Part shown: positions 9,963 to 19,776 of the stretch, piece by piece
Position numbering within the stretch: the stretch's first letter is position 1
Layout: every line of letters begins with the position of its first letter
The notes under the pieces: generated by a model
Seen by the model: only the letters and a program-made list of their open reading frames with translations
Database searches by the model: none
What the model was told of the DNA's origin: nothing
Made by a program: the position numbers and the translations under genes
Source: Sphingomonas alpina
Lineage (GTDB): Bacteria; Pseudomonadota; Alphaproteobacteria; Sphingomonadales; Sphingomonadaceae
DNA length: 64,000 nt
Assembly (NCBI RefSeq): GCF_014490665.1
Contig: NZ_CP061038.1
Coordinates: 310,001-374,000 of the forward strand
Reading direction: 5' to 3'

Positions 9963-11627
9963 CTATGCGGTTTCCAGCAATCGGTCGGCCTGCGCGCGGG
10001 CCTCGTCGGTGATCCGCGCACCGGAGAGCATCCGGGCGATTTCCTCGCGCCGTGCCGCATCGTCGAGCACAATCACGCCGGTGCGCGTGACGATGCCGTC
10101 ATGGCTTTTCGCAATGAGCAGGTGATGGCCGCCGCGCGCCGCGACCTGCGGGCTATGCGTGACGACCAGCAACTGGGTGCCGCCCGCCAGCCGGGCGAGC
10201 CGCTCGCCGATCGCGCTCGCCACTGCGCCGCCGACGCCGCGGTCGATCTCGTCGAAGATCATCGTTGCCGCGCCGCCCTCTTCGGCCAGCGCGACTTTCA
10301 GCGCGAGGATGAAGCGCGACAATTCGCCCCCGCTGGCGATCTTGGTCAGCGCGGCGAATGGCGCTCCGGGGTTGGTGGAGATTTCGAACTCGACCCGGTC
10401 CTTGCCCGCCGCGCCCCAGCTTTCGGCGGCGAGCGGGGCGATCGCGGTGCGGAAGCGCGCCGCGTCGAGCTTCAGGGGAGCGAGTTCGCCCTTCACCGCT
10501 GCGTCGAGCCGCGCCGCCGCCTCGATGCGCCGCGCGGTCAGTACGTCCGCTTCCGTGTCATAGGTCTTCGCCGCTTCGGCCAGCGCGCGTTCCAGCGCGG
10601 CGATCCCCGCGCCGCCGCTTTCGATCCGATCCAGCCTTGCGGCCAGTTCTTCGGTCAGCGCGGCGAGATCGTCGGGCTGTACCCGGTGCTTGCGGGCCAG
10701 CGCGCGCAGGTCGAACAGCCGTGTCTCGTCTTCTTCCAGCCGCGCCGGATCGAATGCCAGCGCGACCGCCGCCTCATCGACCTTGTCCTGCGCCTCGGCA
10801 CCTTCGGTGATCGCACGGTCGATTGCCGCCAGCGCTTCGCCCAGCGCCTCATGGTCTTCACCGACGCGTTCGAGAATACGCGCGGCCTGGCGCAATCGGG
10901 CCAGCCCGCCATCCGACCCTTCGAGCAGGTCGGCGATCGCTCGAAGGTCGTCCGCGATCTTCTCGCCGCGCTGCATGCCGGCGCGGCGCGTGGCGAGAAT
11001 CTCCTCTTCGCCGGTTTCGGGGGCGAAGGCGGTCAGTTCGGCGACTGCGTGCTCGAGCCATTCCCGGTCGCGTTCCTGGATGTGGAGTTCGGCGCGTGCC
11101 GTGGCCAGTTCGCTTTCCGCCGCGCGCCAGGTGCGATGCGCGCGGGCCGCCGGCCCGCTATCGATCCGTCCGAATGCGTCGAGCAGCGCGCGGTGACCGC
11201 TCGGGGCGAGCAGGCCGCGATCGTCGTGCTGGCCATGGATCTCGACCAGATGGGTGCCGAGTTCGCGCAGCAGGCCGGCAGAGGCGGGCTGATCGTTGAT
11301 GAAGGCGCGGCTACCCCCATCCGCCTTGACGATACGGCGAATGATGAGCGGTTCGCCGGAATCGATGTCGAGGCCGTTTTCGTTCAGCAATGCCGCGATC
11401 GGGCCATCCCGATGCGGCGTATCGAAGCTTGCGGTGACCACGGCCTGCGCCGTGCCGTGTCGCACCAGCGCGGTATCGCCGCGCGCGCCCAGCGCCAGGC
11501 CAAGTGCATCGAGCAGGATGGATTTGCCGGCGCCGGTCTCTCCGGTGAGCACGCCGAGCCCGTCATGGAACTCCAGGTCGAGTGCCTCGATCAGCACGAC
11601 ATCACGGATGGAGAGCGCGGTCAGCAT
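9963..11627 (-). CDS. recN: DNA repair protein RecN
   Basis: SMC-like ATPase acting early in double-strand-break repair, 554 residues as usual. The N-terminal half of the ATPase has the Walker A motif GETGAGKS (residues 29-36). The middle is a long, acidic and alanine-rich coiled coil. The C-terminal half has the signature GGELSRF and Walker B MIFDEIDRG, then THSPQVAARG. It lies just downstream of bamD on the same strand, which matches the conserved bamD-recN arrangement of alphaproteobacteria. Confidence 0.98.
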   Translation of the reverse strand: MLTALSIRDVVLIEALDLEFHDGLGVLTGETGAGKSILLDALGLALGARGDTALVRHGTAQAVVTASFDTPHRDGPIAALLNENGLDIDSGEPLIIRRIVKADGGSRAFINDQPASAGLLRELGTHLVEIHGQHDDRGLLAPSGHRALLDAFGRIDSGPAARAHRTWRAAESELATARAELHIQERDREWLEHAVAELTAFAPETGEEEILATRRAGMQRGEKIADDLRAIADLLEGSDGGLARLRQAARILERVGEDHEALGEALAAIDRAITEGAEAQDKVDEAAVALAFDPARLEEDETRLFDLRALARKHRVQPDDLAALTEELAARLDRIESGGAGIAALERALAEAAKTYDTEADVLTARRIEAAARLDAAVKGELAPLKLDAARFRTAIAPLAAESWGAAGKDRVEFEISTNPGAPFAALTKIASGGELSRFILALKVALAEEGGAATMIFDEIDRGVGGAVASAIGERLARLAGGTQLLVVTHSPQVAARGGHHLLIAKSHDGIVTRTGVIVLDDAARREEIARMLSGARITDEARAQADRLLETA

Positions 11628-11709
11628 GGTTCCGTGCCGCCCTTAACCGAAATTCCGGTGTTCTGGAATTGTTCTTTGCGCGACCGGCCGCGACACCGGC
11701 CGCGCAGCG

Positions 11710-12630
11710 TCAGTTGCCGCTCGGGCTGCTGTTGGACGAGGCGGGGGCCTTTTCGTCCTTTGGCGCGACCGCGTTGGACCCCGGCAGGGTCGGTTTCGCG
11801 CCGGGCAGGCCCAATGGGATGATCTGTTCGCCCTTGGCGATCGGCGTCATCGCGACGGCGGGATGATCGCCGATCAGCTTGTACGCGCGCTCGTACCAGT
11901 CGGAACCGGGATAGTTCGCGCCAAGCACTGCGGCCGCCTTTTTCGCTTCATCGGGCACGCCGAGTGCGAGATACGTCTCGGTCAGCCGCATCAACGCCTC
12001 GGGCGTGTGCGTGGTCGTCTGATACTCATCGACCACCTTGCGGAAGCGCAGAGTCGCGCCGAGCCACTGACCGCGCGATTCGTAGAATCGCCCGATCTCC
12101 ATTTCCTTGCCGGCGAGATGGTCGCGGACCAGATCGATCTTGAGCCGCGCATCGGAGGCATAGCGCGTATTGGGATAGCGCCGCGTCAGCTCGCCGAGCG
12201 AATCGAGTGCCTGCTGGGTGATCTTCTGGTCGCGGGTCACGTCGCTGATCTGCTCGTAATAGCCGAGCGCGATCAGGTAATAGGCATAAGGTGCGTCGCG
12301 GTTGCCGGGATGAACCGACAGGAAGCGCTGCGACGACTGGATCGAGCTGGTGTAATCCTTGCTCAGATAATTGCTGAACGAACTCATCAGCTGCGCGCGC
12401 CGTGCCCATATCGAATAGGGGTGCTGGCGCTCGACTTCGTCGAACAGCGCCGCGGCCTCCTTGTAACGGCCCTGATCGAGCCGCTTCTTCGCCGCGGAAT
12501 ACAGCGTACCCACGTCGCGCGCGACATAGGGAACGTCGTTCTTGCCGCGATTGCGGGCGCAACCGGCGATCGGAAGCGCCAGCGCGGCGATGAGCGCAAG
12601 CGCTAGCGGACGGGACATTGAGATACGCAT
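11710..12630 (-). CDS. bamD: Outer-membrane assembly lipoprotein BamD
   Basis: Essential TPR lipoprotein of the BAM complex that inserts beta-barrel proteins, 306 residues. The start at 12630 follows AAGGG and gives a lipoprotein signal with lipobox LPIAGC (Cys24). TPR helices follow (LYSAAKKRLDQGRYKEAAALF, then LSVHPGNRDAPYAYYLIALGYY and RYPNTRYASDAR), matching YfiO/ComL. The C-terminal tail is Pro/Ser/Ala-rich. A longer open frame upstream overlaps the divergent isomerase gene and is rejected. The gene is probably co-transcribed with recN, 82 bases downstream. Confidence 0.97.
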   Translation of the reverse strand: MRISMSRPLALALIAALALPIAGCARNRGKNDVPYVARDVGTLYSAAKKRLDQGRYKEAAALFDEVERQHPYSIWARRAQLMSSFSNYLSKDYTSSIQSSQRFLSVHPGNRDAPYAYYLIALGYYEQISDVTRDQKITQQALDSLGELTRRYPNTRYASDARLKIDLVRDHLAGKEMEIGRFYESRGQWLGATLRFRKVVDEYQTTTHTPEALMRLTETYLALGVPDEAKKAAAVLGANYPGSDWYERAYKLIGDHPAVAMTPIAKGEQIIPLGLPGAKPTLPGSNAVAPKDEKAPASSNSSPSGN

Positions 12631-12757
12631 CGCGGCTACCCTTAGCCCAGCCCGCGGCGCGCTCACAATGTTTTTTGGCGTGGCGCGTGGCGGGATCGCG
12701 TGGCGGGATTTGTGCGTTGCAGCTATGCCAGCTCGGCACACCGGAAGGATTCGATAC

Positions 12758-13582
12758 ATGACCGCGACCTTGCTCACCACGCGCCGGGTGGAAAAGCCTT
12801 GGGGCCGCCATAAACTCTGGCCGGGCTTCCCCGATCCGGCGGCCGCCGACGCGCCGATCGGCGAAGTGTGGTTCGAGGCGCCGGACCCCGAAGGCGCCGA
12901 TCTGCTGATCAAATATCTCTTCACTTCCGAAAAACTGTCGGTGCAGGTCCATCCCGACGACGCCCAGGCCCAGGCGCGGGGCCTGCCGCGCGGCAAGGAC
13001 GAATGCTGGGTCGTGCTGGCCGCCGAACCCGAGTCGACGATCGCGCTCGGCACGCTCGAGCCGATGTCGAAGGAAGAGCTGAGGCAATCCGCACTCGACG
13101 GGTCGATCGAGCACAAGCTCGACTGGAAACCGGTCAAGGCGGGCGATTTCTATTATTCGGCGAGCGGCACGATCCACGCGATCGGGGCCGGCATCACGGT
13201 GATCGAAACGCAGCAGAATTCGGACACGACCTATCGCCTGTATGACTATGGCCGCCCGCGCGAACTGCATCTCGACGATGGCGTCGACGTGTCCAATGCC
13301 GTGCCCTATGTCGCGCCAGGCGCGCCGGGCCGGGTCGCGGACGACCGCATTCTCCTGGTCGAAGGGCCGAAATTCGTGCTCGAACGCTGGCCGGGCGGCA
13401 CGCGCTCGGTCGAATTGCCGGCCGGTGTGTCGGGCTGGCTCATCCCGGTAACCGGTGACGGGACGGCCGGCGGTGTCGCGTGGCAGGCGGGCGAGTGCCT
13501 GATGCTCGAAGGGACGACGGAGATCGTGGCGTCGGCCGGCAGCGATCTGCTGTTCGCCTATCCGGGTGACAGAAGGATCTGA
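12758..13582 (+). CDS. manA: Class I mannose-6-phosphate isomerase (short form)
   Basis: Interconverts fructose-6-P and mannose-6-P, feeding GDP-sugar and polysaccharide synthesis. It has 274 residues. The ATG at 12758 is preceded by GGAAGGA. The cupin metal-binding pattern is visible in LSVQVHPDD (His) and in GKDECWVVL (Glu); a further His comes from SGTIHAIGAGITVIETQQ, and TTYRLYDYGR is typical of type I PMI. The length fits the short bacterial form lacking the C-terminal lid. The gene is divergent from bamD, and the glycosyltransferase downstream fits a polysaccharide role (inference). Confidence 0.92.
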   Translation: MTATLLTTRRVEKPWGRHKLWPGFPDPAAADAPIGEVWFEAPDPEGADLLIKYLFTSEKLSVQVHPDDAQAQARGLPRGKDECWVVLAAEPESTIALGTLEPMSKEELRQSALDGSIEHKLDWKPVKAGDFYYSASGTIHAIGAGITVIETQQNSDTTYRLYDYGRPRELHLDDGVDVSNAVPYVAPGAPGRVADDRILLVEGPKFVLERWPGGTRSVELPAGVSGWLIPVTGDGTAGGVAWQAGECLMLEGTTEIVASAGSDLLFAYPGDRRI

Positions 13583-13648
13583 GCCGCGGGCGGATCTGAC
13601 GGACAAGAAGGGTCAAAGTAACCTTCGCTCGGTATAGCGGCATCCGCC

Positions 13649-14854
13649 ATGCTTCGTGTCCTGACCCTTTCGACCCTGTTCCCCGATGTTTCGCGCCCCA
13701 ATTTCGGCGTGTTCGTCGAGCGCCAGACTCTGGGCCTCGCCGCGCATCCGGAGGTCGAGCTGCGGCTGGTCGCGCCGGTCGGCCTGCCGCCCTGGCCGCT
13801 CGCCACGCTGGCGCATTACCGGCCGCTTGCCGCACTGCCCCGGCGAGAAATGTGGAAGGGACTCGACGCCTGGCGCCCGAGGTTCGCGACGATCCCGGGC
13901 ACCAGAGGGCGCTTCCATGTCGCCGCGCTGGTGCGCGGTCTGACGCCGCTGCTGACCGAAATACGTCGCGATTTCCCCTTCGACGTGATCGATGCCGAAT
14001 TCTTCTTTCCCGATGGTCCCGCCGCGGTGGCGCTCGGTCGGCATTTCGACGTGCCGGTGTCGATCAAGGCGCGCGGAGCGGACGTGCATCATTGGGGCAT
14101 GGCTCCCGCGACCAGCGGTCAGGTCGTCGCTGCGGGAAAGCAGGCGCAGGGCATGCTTGCCGTGTCGCAGGCGATGAAGGCGGACATGGTGGCGCTCGGC
14201 CTGCCGGCGGACCGGATTCGCGTGCACAGCACCGGAGTCGATCTCGGCCGCTTCGCGCCGCGCGATCGTGCCGCGGGCAAAGCGGCGCTCGGCGTTGCCG
14301 GCCCGCTGGTCGTGTCGCTCGGCGCGCTGATCCCGCGCAAGGGGCATGACATCGTACTGCGCGCGGTCGAGTCGTTGCCGGGCGTGTCGCTGCTGATCGC
14401 GGGGGAGGGGCCCGAACGGGCGGCGCTGGAGGCACAGATCGCGCGGGCCGGTATCGGCGACCGGGCCCGCCTGCTCGGCGGCGTGCCGCATGCCGATCTG
14501 CCCGCCTTGCTCGCCGCCGCCGACATGATGGCGCTCGCATCCTCGTCGGAGGGGCTTGCCAATGCCTGGGTCGAGGCGCTCGCCTGCGGTACACCGGTGG
14601 TCATCACCGATGCCGGTGGCGCGCGCGAGGTGGTAACAACGCCAGCCGCCGGCCGGATCGTGCCGCGCGAGGCGGCCGCCTTCGCCGCGGCGATCGCCGA
14701 CCTGCTCGCCGCCCCGGTGCCGCGCGACGAAACGCGAAACGCGGCGGCGCGCTTCACCTGGGAAGCGAACACCGCCGCGCTCTATGATCACCTATCGGAG
14801 CTGGCGACTCATTTCCGCGTCTTCCACGGAATACCGCGCCACTCCGCCGCCTGA
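13649..14854 (+). CDS. GT4-family glycosyltransferase
   Basis: Predicted GT-B fold glycosyltransferase, 401 residues. The N-terminal Rossmann half starts LRVLTLSTLFPD and includes RGADVHHWG. The C-terminal half has VVSLGALIPRKG and the nucleotide-sugar motif SSSEGLANAWVEALACGTPVV, in which the EGLAN...E arrangement is characteristic of GT4 enzymes. The acceptor is unknown; exopolysaccharide or lipid-linked glycan is likely given the PMI next door. Its last 46 bases overlap the 3' end of the convergent DUF3089 gene. Confidence 0.9.
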   Translation: MLRVLTLSTLFPDVSRPNFGVFVERQTLGLAAHPEVELRLVAPVGLPPWPLATLAHYRPLAALPRREMWKGLDAWRPRFATIPGTRGRFHVAALVRGLTPLLTEIRRDFPFDVIDAEFFFPDGPAAVALGRHFDVPVSIKARGADVHHWGMAPATSGQVVAAGKQAQGMLAVSQAMKADMVALGLPADRIRVHSTGVDLGRFAPRDRAAGKAALGVAGPLVVSLGALIPRKGHDIVLRAVESLPGVSLLIAGEGPERAALEAQIARAGIGDRARLLGGVPHADLPALLAAADMMALASSSEGLANAWVEALACGTPVVITDAGGAREVVTTPAAGRIVPREAAAFAAAIADLLAAPVPRDETRNAAARFTWEANTAALYDHLSELATHFRVFHGIPRHSAA

Positions 14855-16044
14855 CGGTCGGCGAGCGTTACCAGGTCGCCCATCTCGACCGGCATGTCGA
14901 TCAGGTGCAGACCCCAGTCCTTGAGCAGCTGGCCGCCGACCACCACGTCGCCGACGATCGTGTCGGTGCGCGCATCCTTCGGATCGGCATTCACCGTTAC
15001 CGCGAGATAGTCGAAGCCGTCCTTCGACACGCATTCGGCCGAAATCAGGCCGGGCACTTTCACGAAGCTGGTCGTGACCGGCGCACCGCTGCTGCTCCAG
15101 GGGCCCATCGTATCGCTGCCGAATCCGGCACCCTTTGCGCCGAGAATCGCGTTGGTGACCGCCTTGCCGCCGGCAAGCGCTGCCGGGTTGGTGCAGCCGA
15201 CCGACTGGCCGGCGGTCGCGACCTTGCCGAAGCGGCTTCCGGCGGGCGGCGGCGAATCGGCGCGGAAAGTGACGTAGCTGACGACGCAGCGATATTGCCC
15301 ATCGGCGCGGCACAGCGGCATCCTTTTCAGGTCGCCGCCGACCACCTGACCGGTCGGCACCGCGACATTGGTGCCGATCAGCATCGCCGAGATGACGTTC
15401 TTCATCACCAGCGGCTTGGTCTCGATTTCCCTGGCGATCAGCTCCTTCAGGATGCCGGCGCCCTGGCTATGGCCGATCAGCACCACGCCGCGGCCATTAT
15501 TGTCGCGCGCGAGATAATCGTCCCACGCCGCCTTCACATCGGCATAGGCCATGGCGCGGTCCATTGCGGTCGGCTTGCCCTGCATCAGGGCCTGCAGCGC
15601 GGTCAGCGTGACCTGGCGATAAAGCGGCGCATAGACCCGGCACTTCTGGGTGAAGCGCGCGGCCTGGAATGCCGCGACATTCTTCTCCTCGGTGCCCGCG
15701 GTCATGTCGCTGTTGGGCGACGGATCGAGCGATACGGTGGGATAGACGTAGAAACAGTCGAACGGGATCTGCAGGTCGGGCTTGAACTTCTCGATCTTCT
15801 GCTTGCCGTCGGCGCGGATCACCGTGACGTCCTGATTGGCGGCGCAGGCGTCGGCTCGGCCCGGCCGGCACAGCCAGCTCGCATCCTGCTTGTAGTCGGG
15901 GGCGGGCGAGGGGCTGGCCGGCGCGGGCGGCGGCGGTGGATTGATCAACGCCGGCGGCGCGTTCCCGGGCGTTGGCGGTGAGGTCGTCTGGGCAGCGGCG
16001 GGTGTTGCGATCAGGGCAAGCAGTAGCGCGGTGGACTTCATCAT
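14809..16044 (-). CDS. Secreted DUF3089 alpha/beta-hydrolase
   Basis: 411 residues with a signal peptide (start MMKSTALLLALIATPAAAQ) and a Pro-rich linker of about 30 residues before the domain. The DUF3089 features FDCFYVYPTVSLD and the nucleophile elbow GHSQGAGIL are clear. The family is predicted lipase/esterase-like; no substrate is established. AGGGAGGG lies directly upstream. Two successive ATGs make the start ambiguous by one codon. Confidence 0.9.
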   Translation of the reverse strand: MMKSTALLLALIATPAAAQTTSPPTPGNAPPALINPPPPPAPASPSPAPDYKQDASWLCRPGRADACAANQDVTVIRADGKQKIEKFKPDLQIPFDCFYVYPTVSLDPSPNSDMTAGTEEKNVAAFQAARFTQKCRVYAPLYRQVTLTALQALMQGKPTAMDRAMAYADVKAAWDDYLARDNNGRGVVLIGHSQGAGILKELIAREIETKPLVMKNVISAMLIGTNVAVPTGQVVGGDLKRMPLCRADGQYRCVVSYVTFRADSPPPAGSRFGKVATAGQSVGCTNPAALAGGKAVTNAILGAKGAGFGSDTMGPWSSSGAPVTTSFVKVPGLISAECVSKDGFDYLAVTVNADPKDARTDTIVGDVVVGGQLLKDWGLHLIDMPVEMGDLVTLADRQAAEWRGIPWKTRK

Positions 16045-16130
16045 TCCCTCCCTCTTTTGCGATCATCTAGCGCGGTCGGCGCGCTTGCGTCGAGAGGGTG
16101 CGTGCGACGTTCGCAGGCGGAATATGACCG

Positions 16131-16502
16131 TCAGGCGAGGGGATAGAGCGCCGCGCCGATCCAGCGGCCTTCGCCGCGCAGCACAGCCCAGGCGCGGGCG
16201 GCGGCGCGGCTGTCCATCGCCTCGATGCCAAGACCGCGCGCCTCGATCGCCCGGACCAGGGAGACGGGCGGGCGGATCAGCGACGGGCCCGTGCCGAGCA
16301 GCAGGAATTCCGGCGGCGGATCGAGCGCCAGCAGCGGTTCGAGATCGGCGATGGTCAGCTCGGCGACCGCCGGCGGGGTCCAGCCATCGGCGCGTACCGG
16401 GGTGATGAGCAGCGCGGCATAGACGCCGTCGTCGATCTTGAAGCCGCCAGCCGAAAAGCCCGAGATCATCGGGCCATCGGTCCTGGCCTTTTCCATTTTC
16501 AT
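16131..16502 (-). CDS. Mth938-like domain protein (DUF498)
   Basis: A small protein of 123 residues. The core PEFLLLGTGPSL and the GIEAMDSRAAARAWAVL segment match the Mth938/NDUFAF3 family. Its ATG abuts the secF stop codon (TGA then ATG), and this gene following yajC-secD-secF is a conserved alphaproteobacterial arrangement. The eukaryotic relative assists complex I assembly; the bacterial role is not established. Confidence 0.92.
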   Translation of the reverse strand: MKMEKARTDGPMISGFSAGGFKIDDGVYAALLITPVRADGWTPPAVAELTIADLEPLLALDPPPEFLLLGTGPSLIRPPVSLVRAIEARGLGIEAMDSRAAARAWAVLRGEGRWIGAALYPLA

Positions 16503-17474
16503 TCAGGGGCGATCTTTGGGGCCGACCCGCTCCGCGGTCTGGGGTGCCGTCGGCGCATCGGGCTTGTTCGGGTCTGCGCGCAGGCCAAGCGAGATCAGCA
16601 GCGACGACGAGACATAGATCGACGAATAGGTCCCGACGAAGATGCCGAGGATCATCGCCGCGGTGAAGCCGCGCAGCACATGGCCGCCAAAGGCAAGCAG
16701 CGCGCCAAGCGCAAGCAGGATGGTCAGCGAGGTCATCACGGTCCGCGGCAGCGTTTCGTTGACCGACAGATCGATGATGCCGGGCATGTCCATCTTGCGA
16801 TAGCGGCGCATATTCTCGCGGATGCGGTCGTCGATGACGATCTTGTCGTTGATCGAATAGCCGATGATGGTCAGCACCGCCGCGACGATGTTGAGGTCGA
16901 ATTCAAGCTGGGTAAGCGCGAAGAAGCCGAGCGTCATGAGCAGATCGTGGACGATCGCGACGACGGTCGACACGCCGAACTGCCATTCGAAGCGGAAGAT
17001 CGCGAACAGGCCGATGCCGAGCACCGCCAGCACCACGGCGAGCACGCCGTTGCGGATCAGCTCGTCCGACACCTTGCCCGACACGGTCGAATAGCGCGAG
17101 AAGGTGGCGCCGGGGAATTGCGTCGCCAGCGCGGTCTCGACCTTCTTGACCACGGCGTTGGTCGCGCCTTCATCGGCGCTCGCCACCACCGGCAGGCGAA
17201 TGGTCAAGGTCCTGGCATCGCCGAACTGCTGCAACGTCGCATCGCCGACACCGAGCTTGTCGACCGCTTCGCGCACCTTGTTGAGGTCCGGGTCGGTGGC
17301 GAATTTTTCCTCGATCATCAGGCCGCCGACGAAATCGACGCCGAAGTTCAGGCCCTTGGCCCAGACCAGGCCGACCGCGGCGAGCGACAGCGCCATGGTC
17401 AGCGCGAACGCCCATTTGCGCAGGGATACGAACGGCAGGTTCGTATTGTCGGGAACGAGTTTCAGAAGGCGCAT
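16503..17474 (-). CDS. secF: Sec translocon accessory protein SecF
   Basis: Inner-membrane partner of SecD that uses the proton gradient to help complete protein export, 323 residues. The N-terminal helix (WAFALTMALSLAAVGLVWAKGLNFGVDFVGG) carries the conserved GVDFVGG motif. A periplasmic P1 domain and a five-helix block with SINDKIVIDDRIRENMRR (the SecF signature) follow. The start lies 13 bases after the secD stop. Confidence 0.98.
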   Translation of the reverse strand: MRLLKLVPDNTNLPFVSLRKWAFALTMALSLAAVGLVWAKGLNFGVDFVGGLMIEEKFATDPDLNKVREAVDKLGVGDATLQQFGDARTLTIRLPVVASADEGATNAVVKKVETALATQFPGATFSRYSTVSGKVSDELIRNGVLAVVLAVLGIGLFAIFRFEWQFGVSTVVAIVHDLLMTLGFFALTQLEFDLNIVAAVLTIIGYSINDKIVIDDRIRENMRRYRKMDMPGIIDLSVNETLPRTVMTSLTILLALGALLAFGGHVLRGFTAAMILGIFVGTYSSIYVSSSLLISLGLRADPNKPDAPTAPQTAERVGPKDRP

Positions 17475-17487
17475 GAGTTTTCGCCGA

Positions 17488-19089
17488 TCAAATATTGATG
17501 TCGGTCGGCCGCGCCTTGCGCAGCCAGAGCGCGACCATCATTCGCGTGAAGGTGACGGCGGTGAACACCGAGGTGGCGATGCCGATCAGCAGCACGACCG
17601 CGAAGCCCTTCACCGGGCCCGAGCCGAGCAGCAACATGATGATGCCCGAAATGGCGTGAGTCACATTGGCCTCGAAGATCGTCCGGCTCGCTTCCTTGTA
17701 GCCGAGCTCGACTGCCTGGACGACGTTGCGCCCGCGGCGCCGTTCCTCGCGGATGCGTTCGTTGATCAGCACGTTGGCGTCGACCGCGGTACCGATGGTC
17801 AGCACGAAGCCGGCGATGCCGGGCAGGGTCAGCGTGCCGTTGAGCAATGCCAGCACCCCGACGATGACGACCACGTTGATCACCACGGCGAGGTTCGCAT
17901 AGACGCCAAACCGGCCATAGGTCAGCAGCATGAACACGACCACCGCGGTGACCGCGATGACCGAGGCGAGAATGCCGGCGCGGATCGATTCCTTGCCGAG
18001 ATCGGGGCCGACGGTCGATTCCTCGACCACCTTCAGCGCGACCGGCAGCTTGCCCGAGCGCAGCGCGATGGCGAGCTGCGTGGCGGATTCGACCGTGAAG
18101 CTGCCCGAGATGCTCGCGGTGCCGCCCAGGATCGGTTCGTTGATGTTGGGGGCGGAGATCACCTTCTTGTCGAGGATGATCGCAAAGGGCTTGCCGACAT
18201 TGGCCTGGGTCAGGTTGGCGAAGCGCCGCCCGCCCTGGCTGTCGAAGGTGATGACGACTTCGGGTTCGTTGGTCTGCTGGTTGAACGACTGGCGTGCGTC
18301 GGTCAGCTGGTCGCCCATGATAGTCGGCGAACGCCTGACCGCGATGACCGGCGCGCCCTGCGGGTTGTTCGGATAGGGCAGGACGATGCTGCCGATCGGC
18401 GCATTGCCCTTGGCGATCTGCGCCGGATCGGCGGTCAGGTCGACCAGCTTGAATTCGAGCTCGGCGGTTTCACCGAGCAGTTTCTTCAGGGCATCGGGAT
18501 TTTGCAGGCCGGGGACCTGCACGACGATGCGGTTGCTGCCCTGGCGCACGATGGTCGGTTCGCGCGTGCCGAGTTCGTCGATGCGCTTGCGCACCACTTC
18601 GGTCGCGTCACCCATCGCCTGGTCGACCGCGGCCTTCAGCCCGGCATCGGTCGGCTTCATCACGATGCGGCTTGAATCGACGACGTTCAGGTCCCAGTCG
18701 CGCTGGCCGGTCATGCCGACCCCGGCCGTGAGCTTGTTGAGCACTTCGCGCGCGGCGTCGAGCTTGGTCACGTCGCGCAGCATGAAGCTCAGCGTGCCGT
18801 CACGCGTCGAGATATCGCCGATCTCGATTCGCGGTGAGGCCCGGCGCATTTCCGTCGCGACCTGCTCGCGCATCAGCTCGACGCGCTTCGTCGCGATGTC
18901 CTTGGTATCGGCCTCGAGCAGCAGATAGGAACCGCCGGCCAGATCGAGACCGAGATTGATCCGCGGGTGCGGGAACTTGCCCCAGGAGTTGGTGGTGCTT
19001 TCGGGGAGAAAGCTCGGAACGGCGAGCAGCATCAGCGCCACCAGAAAGGCGACGATCGACGTTACTTTCCAGCGCGGAAAATCCAGCAT
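17488..19089 (-). CDS. secD: Sec translocon accessory protein SecD
   Basis: Large subunit of SecDF, 533 residues. The features are an N-terminal helix, LGLDLAGGSYLLLE (the conserved DLxGG motif), a large periplasmic region with PGLQNPDALKKLLGETAELEF, then six C-terminal helices with TLPGIAGFVLTIGTAVDANVLINERIREE. A four-base gap separates it from yajC, so it is in the same operon. Confidence 0.98.
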   Translation of the reverse strand: MLDFPRWKVTSIVAFLVALMLLAVPSFLPESTTNSWGKFPHPRINLGLDLAGGSYLLLEADTKDIATKRVELMREQVATEMRRASPRIEIGDISTRDGTLSFMLRDVTKLDAAREVLNKLTAGVGMTGQRDWDLNVVDSSRIVMKPTDAGLKAAVDQAMGDATEVVRKRIDELGTREPTIVRQGSNRIVVQVPGLQNPDALKKLLGETAELEFKLVDLTADPAQIAKGNAPIGSIVLPYPNNPQGAPVIAVRRSPTIMGDQLTDARQSFNQQTNEPEVVITFDSQGGRRFANLTQANVGKPFAIILDKKVISAPNINEPILGGTASISGSFTVESATQLAIALRSGKLPVALKVVEESTVGPDLGKESIRAGILASVIAVTAVVVFMLLTYGRFGVYANLAVVINVVVIVGVLALLNGTLTLPGIAGFVLTIGTAVDANVLINERIREERRRGRNVVQAVELGYKEASRTIFEANVTHAISGIIMLLLGSGPVKGFAVVLLIGIATSVFTAVTFTRMMVALWLRKARPTDINI

Positions 19090-19093
19090 GGTG

Positions 19094-19432
19094 TCAGTCG
19101 TTCGCCGGCTTGGCGGTGCCCGGGCCGGTCACGTCGGTGAGCGTTGCCTTGACCACGCGGACCTTGACCGTCGGGGCGATCTCGACCTCGACGAAGCGGT
19201 CCTCGACCTTGGTCACCTTGCCCAGGATGCCGCCGGCGGTGACCACCGAATCGCCCTTCTTGACCGCCTCGACCGATGCCTGGAGCGCCTTCATGCGGCG
19301 TTGCTGCGGGCGGATCATCAGGAAATAGAACACGATGAAGACGAGAAACAGCGGTGCGAGGCTGAGGAATGAGCCAATGCCGCTATTGGCGGCGGCGCCG
19401 GCGGTCTGGGCATAGGCGGAGGGGATGAACAT
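19094..19432 (-). CDS. yajC: Preprotein translocase subunit YajC
   Basis: A small SecDF-associated protein of 112 residues. It has one transmembrane helix (APLFLVFIVFYFLMIRPQQRR) and a cytoplasmic SH3-like part with VKKGDSVVTAGGILGKVTKV, the family hallmark. It is the first gene of the yajC-secD-secF-DUF498 operon. Confidence 0.97.
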   Translation of the reverse strand: MFIPSAYAQTAGAAANSGIGSFLSLAPLFLVFIVFYFLMIRPQQRRMKALQASVEAVKKGDSVVTAGGILGKVTKVEDRFVEVEIAPTVKVRVVKATLTDVTGPGTAKPAND

Positions 19433-19586
19433 GGGTCTACCTGAATCGCGGGATGGCGGGACGGAGGCCCCGCGCTACAAGGGCCGGGCGCTATCATCAT
19501 CACCGGGGACGCGCAACATTCGTGGTGCCGGGCGACACAGGCGCTTGCATCCTGCGCCACACCCGCATAGACGCGCTCGCCTCGGT

Positions 19587-19663
19587 CGGGGCGTAGCGCA
19601 GCCTGGTAGCGCATCACACTGGGGGTGTGGGGGTCGCAGGTTCGAATCCTGTCGCCCCGACCA
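19587..19663 (+). tRNA. tRNA-Pro (anticodon GGG)
   Basis: A cloverleaf of 77 nt. The acceptor stem CGGGGCG (19587-19593) pairs with CGCCCCG (19653-19659), followed by A and an encoded CCA (19661-19663). The D stem is GCGC/GCGC. The anticodon stem TCACA/TGTGG encloses the loop CTGGGGG, with anticodon GGG at 19621-19623. The T arm contains GGTTCGAATCC. It borders the accessory region to its right, and tRNA genes are common integration sites. Confidence 0.97.
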
Positions 19664-19776
19664 AGATTTCCACATCAGTATATGGTTGGCCAGCGCCGCA
19701 AGGCGCTGGCGCTCGCTTGCTTTCAGACCAAAAGTAGATCGTAAGCTGGGCCGGGGTTCCAACGCTTTTGGGACGG

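Noticed and set aside
12631..13137. Long N-terminal extension of BamD
   Set aside because: It runs antisense through the isomerase gene; the lipoprotein signal with a ribosome site at 12630 is clear.
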